Positions 39,037 through 46,671 of a stretch of 64,000 nucleotides of DNA are shown here, one piece after another (position 1 is the first letter of the stretch; every line of letters begins with the position of its first letter). The stretch is taken from assembly GCF_000281895.1 (NCBI RefSeq), contig NZ_CM001558.1, forward strand, positions 1 to 64,000, in the 5' to 3' direction. Under the pieces are notes generated by a model that had not been told where the DNA came from, made no database searches, and saw only the letters and a program-made list of their open reading frames with translations. Source of the DNA: Pseudomonas fluorescens Q2-87. GTDB taxonomy: Bacteria > Pseudomonadota > Gammaproteobacteria > Pseudomonadales > Pseudomonadaceae. A program made the position numbers and the translations under genes.

Positions 39037-41084
39037 GCTGCCGCGTCCTCGGTCAGGCCGCTATGGCGCAAGAGTGCGTCAATCGACGGCTCACGGCCAC
39101 GGAAGTCGACGAACAGCACCATCGGTTCCTGCGAACCGCCACGGGCCAGGATCGCCTCACGGAAGGCCCGACCGGTGTCGGCGTTGAGCACGCCGTCCTC
39201 TTCGAACTTGGAGAACGCGTCCGCCGACAGCACTTCAGCCCACTTGTAGCTGTAGTAGCCCGCCGCATAACCGCCGGCGAAGATGTGGGCAAAACTATTG
39301 GGGAAGCGGTTGTAGGCTGGCGGACGCATGACCGAGACCTCGTCGCGTATGCCTTCGAGCACTTGCGCCACGCTGCGACCGTCGCCGTGGGTGGCGTGCA
39401 GCTCGAAGTCGAACAGCGAGAATTCCAGCTGGCGGACCATCATCAGGCCGGACTGGAAATTCTTCGCCGCGAGCATTTTTTCCAGCAGGTCCTGGGGCAG
39501 CGGTTCGCCGGTTTCATAATGGCCGGAAATCAGCGCCAGGCCTTCGGGCTCCCAGCACCAGTTCTCCATGAATTGGCTTGGCAGCTCCACGGCGTCCCAC
39601 GCCACACCATTGATGCCGGACACGCCGGCATGGTCGATGCGGGTCAACAGGTGGTGCAGGCCATGGCCGAACTCATGGAACAGGGTGGTGACTTCATCGT
39701 GGGTCAGCAGCGCAGGCTTGCCGCTGTCGGCCGGGGTGAAGTTGCACACCAGGTTTGCCACCGGGCTTTGCAGGACGCCATCGGCCGTGCGACGACGGTC
39801 GCGAGCGCCGTCCATCCACGCACCGCCGCGCTTGTTGGCGCGGGCATAGAGGTCGAAGAAGAAGCGGCCGACGTGCTGGCCGTTCTCCTTGATCTCGAAC
39901 AGGCGCACGTCGGGATGCCAGCTGTCGAAGCCCTTCTGTTCGGCAATCTCGATGCCGTAGAGGCGCTGCACGATGGCGAACAGACCGCTCAATACCTTGT
40001 CGATCGGGAAGTAGGCGCGCAGGGCTTCCTGGGCCACGCTGTAACGCTGCTGACGGAGTTTTTCACCGTAGAAACCACTGTCCCAGCTTTGCAGGTCGGG
40101 GCAGCCCTGTTCGGCGGCAAAGGCCTTCAGCTGTTCCAGGTCCAGGGCCGCGAACGGCTTGCTGCGCTTGGCCAGGTCACGCAGGAAACTGAGCACCTGA
40201 TCGCTGGATTCAGCCATTTTGGTCGCCAGGCTCAATTCGGCGAAGTTGGCGAAGCCCAGCAGTTGGGCCAGTTCCTGGCGCAGGTCAAGGATCTGCTCCA
40301 TCACCGGGCCGTTGTCGTTCTGCCCGGCATTCGGGCCCTGGTCCGACGCGCGAGTGCAGTAGGCGGCGTAGACTTCTTCACGCAGGGCGCGGTCTTCAGC
40401 GTAGGTCATCACCGCGTAATAGCTGGGGAACTCCAGGTTGATCAGCCAGCCGTCCAGCTCCTTGGCCTGGGCGGCGGCGGCCATTTGCGCCTTGGCCGAG
40501 TCAGTCAGGCCGGCCAGGGCCGCTTCGTCGGTGACGTGCTTGGTCCAGGCCTGGGTCGAGTCCAGCAGCTGATTGGAGAAGCGGCTGCCCAGCTCGGACA
40601 GTTTGCTCTGCACTTCGGCGTAGCGCTTCTGCTGCTCGGGCGGCAGGTCGATGCCCGACAGGCGGAAGTCACGCAGGGAATGCTCGAGGATGGTTTTCTG
40701 CGCCACGTCGAAACCGGCAGCTTCGGGGCTGTTTGCCAGCGCTTCGAAGGCTTGGAACAATTCGCGGTTCTGGCCCAGTTCGGTGGAATAGGCACTCAGT
40801 GCCGGCAGGCAGGCCTCGTAGGCCTCGCGCAGTTCCGGGCTGTTGCGCACGGCGTTCAGGTGGCTCACCGGGCTCCAGGCGGCGCCCAGGCGATCGTTGA
40901 GTTCGTCCATCGCCAGCACCAGGCCGGCCCAGGTAGGCTGGCTGCCCTGGGTCTTGAGGATTTCAGCGATGGCGGCACGGTTGTCAGCCAGGATCTGCTC
41001 GATGGCCGGTTGCACGTGCTCGGCACGGATCGCCGAGAACGGCGGCAGGTCATAGGGTTGCAAAAGAGGGTTGTTCACGCTCAC
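39033..41084 (-). CDS. prlC: Oligopeptidase A
   Basis: A cytoplasmic zinc metallopeptidase (M3A) that degrades signal peptides and short peptides. The 683-residue product has LFHEFGHGLHHLL and, as third ligand, the Glu in WDAVELPSQFMENW. I chose GTG 41084 (MSVNNPLLQPYDLPPF) because it matches the family N-terminus and has AAGG eight bases upstream; ATG 41111 would add nine residues without a ribosome-binding site. Matches PA0067. Confidence 0.96.
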   Translation of the reverse strand: MSVNNPLLQPYDLPPFSAIRAEHVQPAIEQILADNRAAIAEILKTQGSQPTWAGLVLAMDELNDRLGAAWSPVSHLNAVRNSPELREAYEACLPALSAYSTELGQNRELFQAFEALANSPEAAGFDVAQKTILEHSLRDFRLSGIDLPPEQQKRYAEVQSKLSELGSRFSNQLLDSTQAWTKHVTDEAALAGLTDSAKAQMAAAAQAKELDGWLINLEFPSYYAVMTYAEDRALREEVYAAYCTRASDQGPNAGQNDNGPVMEQILDLRQELAQLLGFANFAELSLATKMAESSDQVLSFLRDLAKRSKPFAALDLEQLKAFAAEQGCPDLQSWDSGFYGEKLRQQRYSVAQEALRAYFPIDKVLSGLFAIVQRLYGIEIAEQKGFDSWHPDVRLFEIKENGQHVGRFFFDLYARANKRGGAWMDGARDRRRTADGVLQSPVANLVCNFTPADSGKPALLTHDEVTTLFHEFGHGLHHLLTRIDHAGVSGINGVAWDAVELPSQFMENWCWEPEGLALISGHYETGEPLPQDLLEKMLAAKNFQSGLMMVRQLEFSLFDFELHATHGDGRSVAQVLEGIRDEVSVMRPPAYNRFPNSFAHIFAGGYAAGYYSYKWAEVLSADAFSKFEEDGVLNADTGRAFREAILARGGSQEPMVLFVDFRGREPSIDALLRHSGLTEDAAA

Positions 41085-41183
41085 GGTTGACACCTTGGCT
41101 GGAAGAAACATGGGACCATCTTAATTACAATCGACGTTCACCGCAGCTAGCAGCACCTATCAGTAACAAAGAGAGAGCCTATC

Positions 41184-41729
41184 GTGACCCTTCGCACGTA
41201 CCAGAATCACAGCCCACGGCTTGCCCGTGGCGCTTTTGTCGACAGCACCGCAGTGGTGATCGGCGACGTTGAAATCGGCGAAGACAGCTCTGTCTGGCCG
41301 CTGACGGTCATTCGCGGCGACATGCACCGCATCCGTATCGGCGCCCGTACCAGCGTGCAGGACGGCTGCGTGTTGCACATCACCCACGCCGGGCCTTTCA
41401 ACCCCGACGGCTTTGCGTTGCTGATCGGCGATGACGTGACCATCGCCCACAAAGTCATGCTCCATGGCTGCTCCGTGGGCAGTCGGATCCTGATCGGCAT
41501 GGGCAGCATCGTCATGGACGGCGCGGTGGTGGAAGACGACGTCATCATCGGCGCCGGCAGCCTCGTACCGCCGGGCAAACGACTGGAGAGTGGCTTTTTA
41601 TACGTCGGCAGCCCAGTGAAACAAGCCCGGCCGCTGACCGACAAGGAACGCGCGTTTTTCACCTACAGCGCGGCCAACTACGTGAAGCTCAAGGATCTGC
41701 ACTTGGCCGAAGGCTACGACCAGGCCTGA
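41184..41729 (+). CDS. Gamma-carbonic-anhydrase-like hexapeptide-repeat protein (YrdA type)
   Basis: A 181-residue left-handed beta-helix protein: repeated hexapeptides (VVIGDVEIGEDSSVWPLTVIRGD) and the zinc-site His residues in VLHITHAG, TIAHKVMLHGC. Family members bind zinc and a few have carbonic anhydrase activity, though many enterobacterial-type members are inactive in assays. It starts with GTG preceded by GAGAGAG, and is divergent from prlC. Matches PA0066. Confidence 0.9.
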   Translation: MTLRTYQNHSPRLARGAFVDSTAVVIGDVEIGEDSSVWPLTVIRGDMHRIRIGARTSVQDGCVLHITHAGPFNPDGFALLIGDDVTIAHKVMLHGCSVGSRILIGMGSIVMDGAVVEDDVIIGAGSLVPPGKRLESGFLYVGSPVKQARPLTDKERAFFTYSAANYVKLKDLHLAEGYDQA

Positions 41730-41755
41730 CGGGTTTGCCTGCCACCTCTAATTCA

Positions 41756-41799
41756 TCGTGGCGAGGGAGCTTGCTCCCGCTTGAGTGCGAAGCACTTAC
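41756..41799. repeat. REP element
   Basis: Core GTGGCGAGGGAGCTTGCTCC with the GAGTGCGAAGCACTT tail, between the hexapeptide-repeat gene and the HAD gene. Confidence 0.85.
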
Positions 41800-41826
41800 A
41801 ATCCAGTGATATTCCCAGGAATTGCC

Positions 41827-42477
41827 ATGCATCACCAAACCATACTCTTCGACCTCGACGGCACCCTCACCGACCCGCGCGAGGGCATCACCCGTTCGAT
41901 CCAGTTCGCCTTGAGCAAACTGGGCATCGACGAGCCCGACCTCACCCGCCTCGAACATTTCATCGGCCCGCCGCTGTTGCAGGCCTTCATGCAGTTCTAC
42001 GCCTTCGACGAAGCCAAGGCCTGGGAGGCGGTGAATTTCTACCGGGAACGCTTCAAGGTCACCGGGCTGTACGAAAACCGAGTGTTCGACGGCGTGACGC
42101 CACTGCTGGAAACCCTCGGCGGCCAAGGACGACAGCTGTACATCGCCACCTCCAAACCCTGGGTTTTCGCACGGGAAATCGCCCGCCACTTCGACTTCGC
42201 CCGGCACTTCAAGGTGATCTATGGCAGCGAACTGGACGGCACACGCACCAACAAAGTCGAGTTGATTGCACATTTAATGGCTGAAGAAGGGCTCGACCCG
42301 GCCAGTACCCTGATGATTGGCGACCGCAAGCACGACTTGATTGGCGCCCGTAGCAATGGGCTGGATGCGGCGGCGGTGGGGTATGGGTTCGGGAGTTATG
42401 AAGAGCTGAACGCCGAAGCGCCGGCGTATCACTTTCAGACGTTGGAAGCGTTGCACCAAGCGTTCTTGCGAGGTTGA
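41827..42477 (+). CDS. HAD-family phosphatase (phosphoglycolate phosphatase/5'-nucleotidase-like)
   Basis: A 216-residue HAD hydrolase. The catalytic motifs are FDLDGTLTD (I), YIATSKP (II), Lys in VIYGSELDGTRTNK (III) and MIGDRKHDLIGA (IV), with an alpha-helical cap domain between I and II. ATG 41827 is used since the upstream in-frame start at 41785 would lie within the REP tail. The substrate is uncertain. Matches PA0065. Confidence 0.88.
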   Translation: MHHQTILFDLDGTLTDPREGITRSIQFALSKLGIDEPDLTRLEHFIGPPLLQAFMQFYAFDEAKAWEAVNFYRERFKVTGLYENRVFDGVTPLLETLGGQGRQLYIATSKPWVFAREIARHFDFARHFKVIYGSELDGTRTNKVELIAHLMAEEGLDPASTLMIGDRKHDLIGARSNGLDAAAVGYGFGSYEELNAEAPAYHFQTLEALHQAFLRG

Positions 42478-42501
42478 TCGGGCCAGCACCGTCTGTTTTT
42501 C

Positions 42502-42536
42502 ATGGCGAGGGAGCTTGCTCCCGCTCGGCGGCGCAG
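42502..42536. repeat. REP element
   Basis: TGGCGAGGGAGCTTGCTCCC, a single unit after the HAD gene. Confidence 0.82.
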
Positions 42537-42583
42537 TCTTCCAACCTGCTCATCGCAGAAATGCCCTTCAAACAGGCGCAAAT

Positions 42584-42682
42584 CCAATATCGCGTCCATG
42601 ATTAAGTCCCTGCGATATCGCAGACGCTGGGTGGATACCCATCTGGAACCCCGTCCAACTTCCACCCAGCCAAAAATATCGC
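42584..42682. promoter_or_regulatory. Palindromic operator-like cluster before the SDR gene
   Basis: The region has a perfect palindrome TGCGATATCGCA (42611-42622), two more ATATCGC words (42584-42590 and 42677-42683), and an inverted repeat GCTGGGTGGA / TCCACCCAGC (42626-42635, 42661-42670). It ends about 35 bases before the SDR start. It probably carries the promoter and a regulator site, but no regulator gene is adjacent. Confidence 0.5.
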
Positions 42683-42718
42683 ACAGCCCCCTAGTCCATT
42701 GATCAAGGAGACCCTCCC

Positions 42719-43507
42719 ATGAAAATCGACTTCACCGGCCGTCACGTCTTAGTCACCGGCTCCACCAGCGGTATCGGTTTTGCCACGGCCAAAGGCTTCC
42801 TCGAATCCGGCGCTCACGTGGTCATCAATGGTCGCAGCGAGAGCAGCGTGCACGACGCGTTGCAGCGCTTGGGCGACCTTGCCTCAAGGGCCGAAGGCTT
42901 TGTTGGCGATCTCAGCAATGAGTCCGGCTGCCAGGCATTGGTCGCCAAGTACCCAAGCTTCGATGTCGTCATTAACAACCTGGGCATTTTCAAGCAGGAA
43001 GACTTTTTCGAAACACCGGACAGCGAATGGCAGCGCTTTTTCGAAACCAACGTGATGTCGGGTGTGCGTATTTCCAGGGCTTATGCGCTGGGCATGGCGG
43101 AGCGTGGTTGGGGGCGGATTGTGTTTGTTTCGTCGGAGTCTGGCCTGAACATTCCCGCCGACATGATCCACTACGGCTTCAGCAAAACCGCCCAGCTTTC
43201 AATCGCTCGCGGCTTGGCCAAGCGCCTCGCTGGCACGGGTGTGACGGTGAACTCGGTGCTGCCTGGGCCGACGCTTTCCGAAGGGGTTGCCCAAATGCTT
43301 CAGGCCGACGTGGAGCGTAGCGGGGAAAGCCTGGAGAAGGTGGCGGCGGATTTCGTCAATCAGCACCGTAGCACCTCGATCATCCAGCGCGCGGCGCGTG
43401 TCGAGGAGGTTGCCAACATGATCGTTTATGTCAGCTCGGAGCAGGCCTCGGCCACTACGGGAGCGGCGCTTCGCGTTGATGGTGGGGTGGTCGATAGCAT
43501 CGCTTAG
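42719..43507 (+). CDS. Short-chain dehydrogenase/reductase
   Basis: A 262-residue SDR. The NAD(P) motif is VTGSTSGIGFATAKG, then NNLG, the catalytic Ser in FVSSESG, and Y-x-x-x-K in HYGFSKTAQ. The C-terminus ends with the usual TGAALRVDGGVVDSIA. AAGGAG lies upstream of ATG. The substrate is unknown and the neighbouring gene order is not the PAO1 order, so it is accessory. Confidence 0.88.
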   Translation: MKIDFTGRHVLVTGSTSGIGFATAKGFLESGAHVVINGRSESSVHDALQRLGDLASRAEGFVGDLSNESGCQALVAKYPSFDVVINNLGIFKQEDFFETPDSEWQRFFETNVMSGVRISRAYALGMAERGWGRIVFVSSESGLNIPADMIHYGFSKTAQLSIARGLAKRLAGTGVTVNSVLPGPTLSEGVAQMLQADVERSGESLEKVAADFVNQHRSTSIIQRAARVEEVANMIVYVSSEQASATTGAALRVDGGVVDSIA

Positions 43508-43555
43508 CAGCCATTCAGTCCGACTGCATCAATCAGCCACGCTACGCAAAAAAAA

Positions 43556-43590
43556 GCCGCTTCCTCATAAGAGAGAAGCGGCGTTTTTCT
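43556..43590. terminator. Bidirectional terminator after the SDR gene
   Basis: Stem GCCGCTTC / GAAGCGGC (43556-43563, 43575-43582) with an 11-base loop. It has an A run on the left and a T run on the right, so it can end both the SDR transcript and the leftward ohr transcript. Confidence 0.9.
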
Positions 43591-43642
43591 TTTAGGGGCA
43601 TTTGGCTTATCCGATCGGGCTTTCAGCGATGAACGGATTTGT

Positions 43643-43855
43643 TCAGGCCACCTTGTTGCTTTGCAGACGATCCGAGCCTCCCTCTGCTACACGGTTCTCA
43701 ATCAGACGATCCGAACCACCTTCGGCCACACGGTTCTCGATCAACCGATCCGAGCCCCCTTCAGCGACCGTAGGTTGAACAAACGAAGTTGCGAACGCAT
43801 TGCCGAGCGACAGTGCCAGAAGCGAGCCAGCGAGAACTTTGCCGAAAGTGTTCAT
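43643..43855 (-). CDS. Small secreted protein with tandem VAEGGSDRL repeats
   Basis: A 70-residue protein. Residues 1-22 form a signal peptide (LAGSLLALSLGNAFA). The mature part has three near-identical copies of a 13-residue unit VAEGGSDRLIENR, the last degenerate. AAGGA lies eight bases before ATG. It starts 34 bases after the ohr stop on the same strand and may be co-transcribed. Similar repeat proteins occur in fluorescens-group genomes, some loosely annotated as phage infection proteins. The function is unknown. Confidence 0.8.
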   Translation of the reverse strand: MNTFGKVLAGSLLALSLGNAFATSFVQPTVAEGGSDRLIENRVAEGGSDRLIENRVAEGGSDRLQSNKVA

Positions 43856-43889
43856 GTCCTGATCCTTTTAATGGGTTAGATACATTGAG

Positions 43890-44309
43890 TTAGACGGTGA
43901 CGTGCAAACGGACGTCGACGTTGCCGCGTGTTGCGTTGGAGTACGGGCAGACCTGGTGAGCCGCGTCGACCAGCGCTTGAGCATCGGCTTGATCCAGACC
44001 TGGCAGGCTGATGTGCAGGTCGATGTCCAGACCGAAACCGCCAGGGATCTGGCCGATGCCGACGTGTGCCGTGATCGAGGCATCGGCAGGAATGCTGCGT
44101 TTGCTTTGGCTGGCGACGAATTTCAACGCGCCGATGAAGCAAGCCGAGTAGCCAGCGGCAAACAGTTGCTCGGGGTTGGTGGCTTCACCGCCGGCGCCGC
44201 CCAGGGTTTTTGGAGTCGCCAGTTTCACGTCGAGAATCTTGTCGCTGGAAACAGCACGGCCATCACGGCCACCGGTGGAGGTTGCGACTGCGGTATAGAG
44301 AACGTTCAT
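43890..44309 (-). CDS. ohr: Organic hydroperoxide resistance protein Ohr
   Basis: A thiol peroxidase of the OsmC/Ohr family that reduces organic hydroperoxides. The 139-residue protein has both redox cysteines, in AAGYSACFIGAL and QVCPYSNATRGN, and the Arg and Glu expected in the active site. No ohrR gene is adjacent, though a set of inverted repeats lies in its promoter region. Confidence 0.95.
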   Translation of the reverse strand: MNVLYTAVATSTGGRDGRAVSSDKILDVKLATPKTLGGAGGEATNPEQLFAAGYSACFIGALKFVASQSKRSIPADASITAHVGIGQIPGGFGLDIDLHISLPGLDQADAQALVDAAHQVCPYSNATRGNVDVRLHVTV

Positions 44310-44355
44310 GGTTTTTCCTTCCTGCGTAATGGTCTGATTAGATTCTGGCTTGGTT

Positions 44356-44416
44356 CGCGCTAAATGTTTGTGCGCTAACCAGTGGCGTTAAAGTTAACGC
44401 CATAATATTTAGCGCG
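44356..44416. promoter_or_regulatory. ohr upstream palindrome set
   Basis: A near-perfect palindrome TGGCGTTAA-AG-TTAACGCCA (44383-44402) sits inside a 10-bp inverted repeat CGCGCTAAAT (44356-44365) / ATTTAGCGCG (44407-44416). GCGCTAA also recurs at 44372-44378. This is about 50-100 bases upstream of the ohr ATG and is a likely operator, possibly for an OhrR/MarR-type regulator encoded elsewhere. Confidence 0.6.
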
Positions 44417-44670
44417 CAAGAGATATTTTCTAAAAATCTCACCTCGACCACTTAACCGGCTGATTTTTAAGGGGAAGTATTTTTTAACGACGCAGCTGTG
44501 CCAGCCTGGGCGTGCTGCGAGGTGTAGGGCGGAGAGAGAAGATGCCGAAATATCAGCAGGGCCAGCGCAATCGCAGGCATTCAGAAAGGAAAATCAAAAG
44601 GGCAAACCAGGTTGCGGCTCAGGACCAAAACTCCCCGCCACGGATGATCATTTTCAAACGCAAACCAACC
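44417..44670. other. Non-coding stretch between ohr and the diguanylate cyclase
   Basis: The remainder of a 361-base gap. A 135-codon rightward frame starting at 44512 runs antisense to the end of the cyclase gene and is not credible. No other signal is evident. Confidence 0.5.
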
Positions 44671-45798
44671 CTACGGAGCAACCGCCACCTGATTGCGCCC
44701 CAACGCCTTTGCCCGATACAGCGCCTTGTCCGCATTATTCATCAAACCATGCAGATCCTTATGCCCAGCCTCCGTGGACGCCACGCCCAGGCTGGCGGTT
44801 ATACGGTGGACCGGCTCGATCATCAGCTCGGCAATCGTCTGGATAAGCTCTTCTCCAATCCTGATAGCGACTTCAATGGACGTGTCCGGAAGCAGGATGG
44901 CGAATTCTTCCCCACCTAGGCGGCCGTGAATGTCCGTTGCCCTGAAGGACGAACTGATGACCACGCCCATTTGGCGCAAGACCTTATCCCCGACCTGATG
45001 GCCGTAGGTGTCGTTGATGTGCTTGAAGTGATCCATGTCCAACATGACCGCGCATAACCCTAGCCGATTGGTTTTGCACTGGTCGTAAAGCAGCTGGGCA
45101 TGTTCAAAAAAAGCGCGTCGACTCTTCAGGCCGGTCAGTTCATCGGTTTGTGCGGCGCGGGTTGAAATGCTGTTCGCCTGTTCCATTTCACGGGTGAGTC
45201 GAAAAGCGGTTTCCAGTGCCTCGGCCATTTTATGGGTGGCACGGGCAGCAAATGCCGTGAACACCAGAATCGAGAGGGCCATGCCGACTTGGATCGGGGA
45301 CGGTTGGAACAGCAGCCAGACGGTACTTGGCAACAGAACCAGGCCAATGGAGGCGAGTGTCATGTCACGGTAGGCGGAGTAGCAAGACACCGCGCTGACG
45401 GACATTCCGACAGTAAAAAGCATGACCAAAGCTTGGGACAGAAGATCGTCCGCTGGCATGAGCGCCAGCGCGCCGCCTCCCCAGATACCGGCGGACAACA
45501 CGAGCGTGACCCAATATTTGCGCTCCCAGCGTTGAGGCGTGCGCTCACTCTGGTCGCAGCGCAAATAGGCCACGAACATAGAGATGCGCAGCAGCGTCGA
45601 CCCGGTCAGTATGGCCAGCCACCAGACAATAACGTTGTGTTCAAAACGATCCCAGCACAGCCAACTCAGCATGATGGCAGCGAGGTAGCTACCAAAAACT
45701 GCCGAAACGGATTGGCCAAAGAGCTGCTGCAATCGGTCAGTTCGCACTTGCCGGGCTATGAAAAAATCCTGGCCATTGCGAGATCCTGGGCCATCCAT
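44671..45798 (-). CDS. Membrane diguanylate cyclase (GGDEF)
   Basis: A c-di-GMP synthase of 375 residues. Six or so N-terminal membrane helices (about residues 25-180) form a MASE-type sensor. The GGDEF domain follows, with RLGGEEFAILLPD as the active site and RATD five residues upstream as an intact inhibitory I-site. It should be active and subject to product feedback. ATG 45798 has AGGTGG upstream; GTG 45807 is an alternative three codons longer. Confidence 0.9.
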   Translation of the reverse strand: MDGPGSRNGQDFFIARQVRTDRLQQLFGQSVSAVFGSYLAAIMLSWLCWDRFEHNVIVWWLAILTGSTLLRISMFVAYLRCDQSERTPQRWERKYWVTLVLSAGIWGGGALALMPADDLLSQALVMLFTVGMSVSAVSCYSAYRDMTLASIGLVLLPSTVWLLFQPSPIQVGMALSILVFTAFAARATHKMAEALETAFRLTREMEQANSISTRAAQTDELTGLKSRRAFFEHAQLLYDQCKTNRLGLCAVMLDMDHFKHINDTYGHQVGDKVLRQMGVVISSSFRATDIHGRLGGEEFAILLPDTSIEVAIRIGEELIQTIAELMIEPVHRITASLGVASTEAGHKDLHGLMNNADKALYRAKALGRNQVAVAP

Positions 45799-45807
45799 GT
45801 GATCCAC

Positions 45808-46124
45808 CTGATCGTGATGCGACTAAAGCAGCGATTGTGGCACCCTGCCACCAACGCAAACAACCGAATTACGCCCGATATCCCAGTTAAGCCAAACGCG
45901 GCGGCGAAGAAGTTTGCTCCCGCTGGGCCGCGAAGCAGCCCCCCCGATAGCGGGTGAACCCGCCAAAGAAAAACCCGACGCTTTACGTCGGGTTTTTCGT
46001 GGGTGCGACTTTCGCTTGCCTATCGCTTCTTCTTAGCGATAAAGGTCAGCTGCCCTCGGCAGAAAGGGACGGAGCGCAATGTTGAATGAGCGAGAGCAAG
46101 CCCCACGTGCTCATTGTTTACCGG
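45808..46124. other. Intergenic region with degenerate REP and terminator
   Basis: A 317-base gap. It holds a degenerate REP remnant near 45899-45945 (GCGAAGAAGTTTGCTCCCGC), a terminator at 45971-45998 and a small hairpin TATCGCT / AGCGATA at 46021-46041. No gene is supported. Confidence 0.6.
45971..45998. terminator. Rho-independent terminator
   Basis: Stem AAACCCGACG / CGTCGGGTTT with a CTTTA loop, flanked by A and T runs, so it can act on either strand. It lies downstream of the leftward LprI-like gene. Confidence 0.9.
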
Positions 46125-46499
46125 TTACTCGACTTGCGACAGCTTGGCGTCGTCGCAACCGGAAGCACGGCACTCGCGCTCCACTGCTTTGAGTATGACG
46201 ATACGCGCCTCGGTCTTCTCGTTGGCGCAGTCCAGGTAGAGCAGGCCATCGTTGGAACAGGCGTTGTCACGAATCTTGATCCACTGGATTTGAGCGGCTT
46301 TCACCTTTTTCTTCTGATCCGGGTTCAGAGCACTCATCGTCTTCTTGTACTGATCATTGATGTCCTGATCCGACTGAACCATTTTCAGCGACGCGCAATA
46401 GGTTCTGTCGTAGGCGTTCCGAGGGTTATCGCAACTCATCGCAGATGCCGATGCTGACGCCATTGCCAGCAATGCCCCAACCAACAAAGACTTGATCAC
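46125..46499 (-). CDS. LprI-family (DUF1311) secreted protein
   Basis: A 124-residue periplasmic protein. A signal peptide (MIKSLLVGALLAMASASASA) is followed by a small Cys-rich domain (MSCDNPRNAYDRTYCAS, NACSNDGLLYLDCANEKTEARI, ECRASGC). The family is named after a mycobacterial lysozyme inhibitor; the role in Pseudomonas is not shown. The start is GTG 46499 with GGGAG upstream. It does not belong to the conserved block on its right. Confidence 0.85.
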   Translation of the reverse strand: MIKSLLVGALLAMASASASAMSCDNPRNAYDRTYCASLKMVQSDQDINDQYKKTMSALNPDQKKKVKAAQIQWIKIRDNACSNDGLLYLDCANEKTEARIVILKAVERECRASGCDDAKLSQVE

Positions 46500-46615
46500 T
46501 CACTTCTCTCCCTGAATGCCCTCTATTGATTAGAGGTCGCGGCGGGGAATCTATCATGCGGGTTATAGAACAATGAAGCAGATCCGATGGTTCATTCGGC
46601 CCTCGACATTCCACG

Positions 46616-46656
46616 CAAAAAAAACGGGCCTGCATTCCCACGCAGCCCCGTTTTTT
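46616..46656 (-). terminator. Terminator after metQ
   Basis: An AAAACGGG-CTGC / GCAG-CCCGTTTT stem with one mismatch lies 16 bases after the metQ stop. The A run at 46616-46624 becomes a T tract on the leftward transcript. Confidence 0.85.
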
Positions 46657-46671
46657 CACTACCTGATCAGA

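Noticed and set aside
42502..42702. 66-codon frame starting in a REP element
   Set aside because: It starts inside a REP and runs through palindromic regulatory DNA; not a gene.
43643..43760. The tandem repeats as a CRISPR-like array
   Set aside because: They are a 39-base in-frame coding repeat in a signal-peptide protein, without unique spacers.
44512..44919. 135-codon rightward frame near ohr
   Set aside because: The second half is antisense to the end of the diguanylate cyclase gene; the product is low-complexity and basic.
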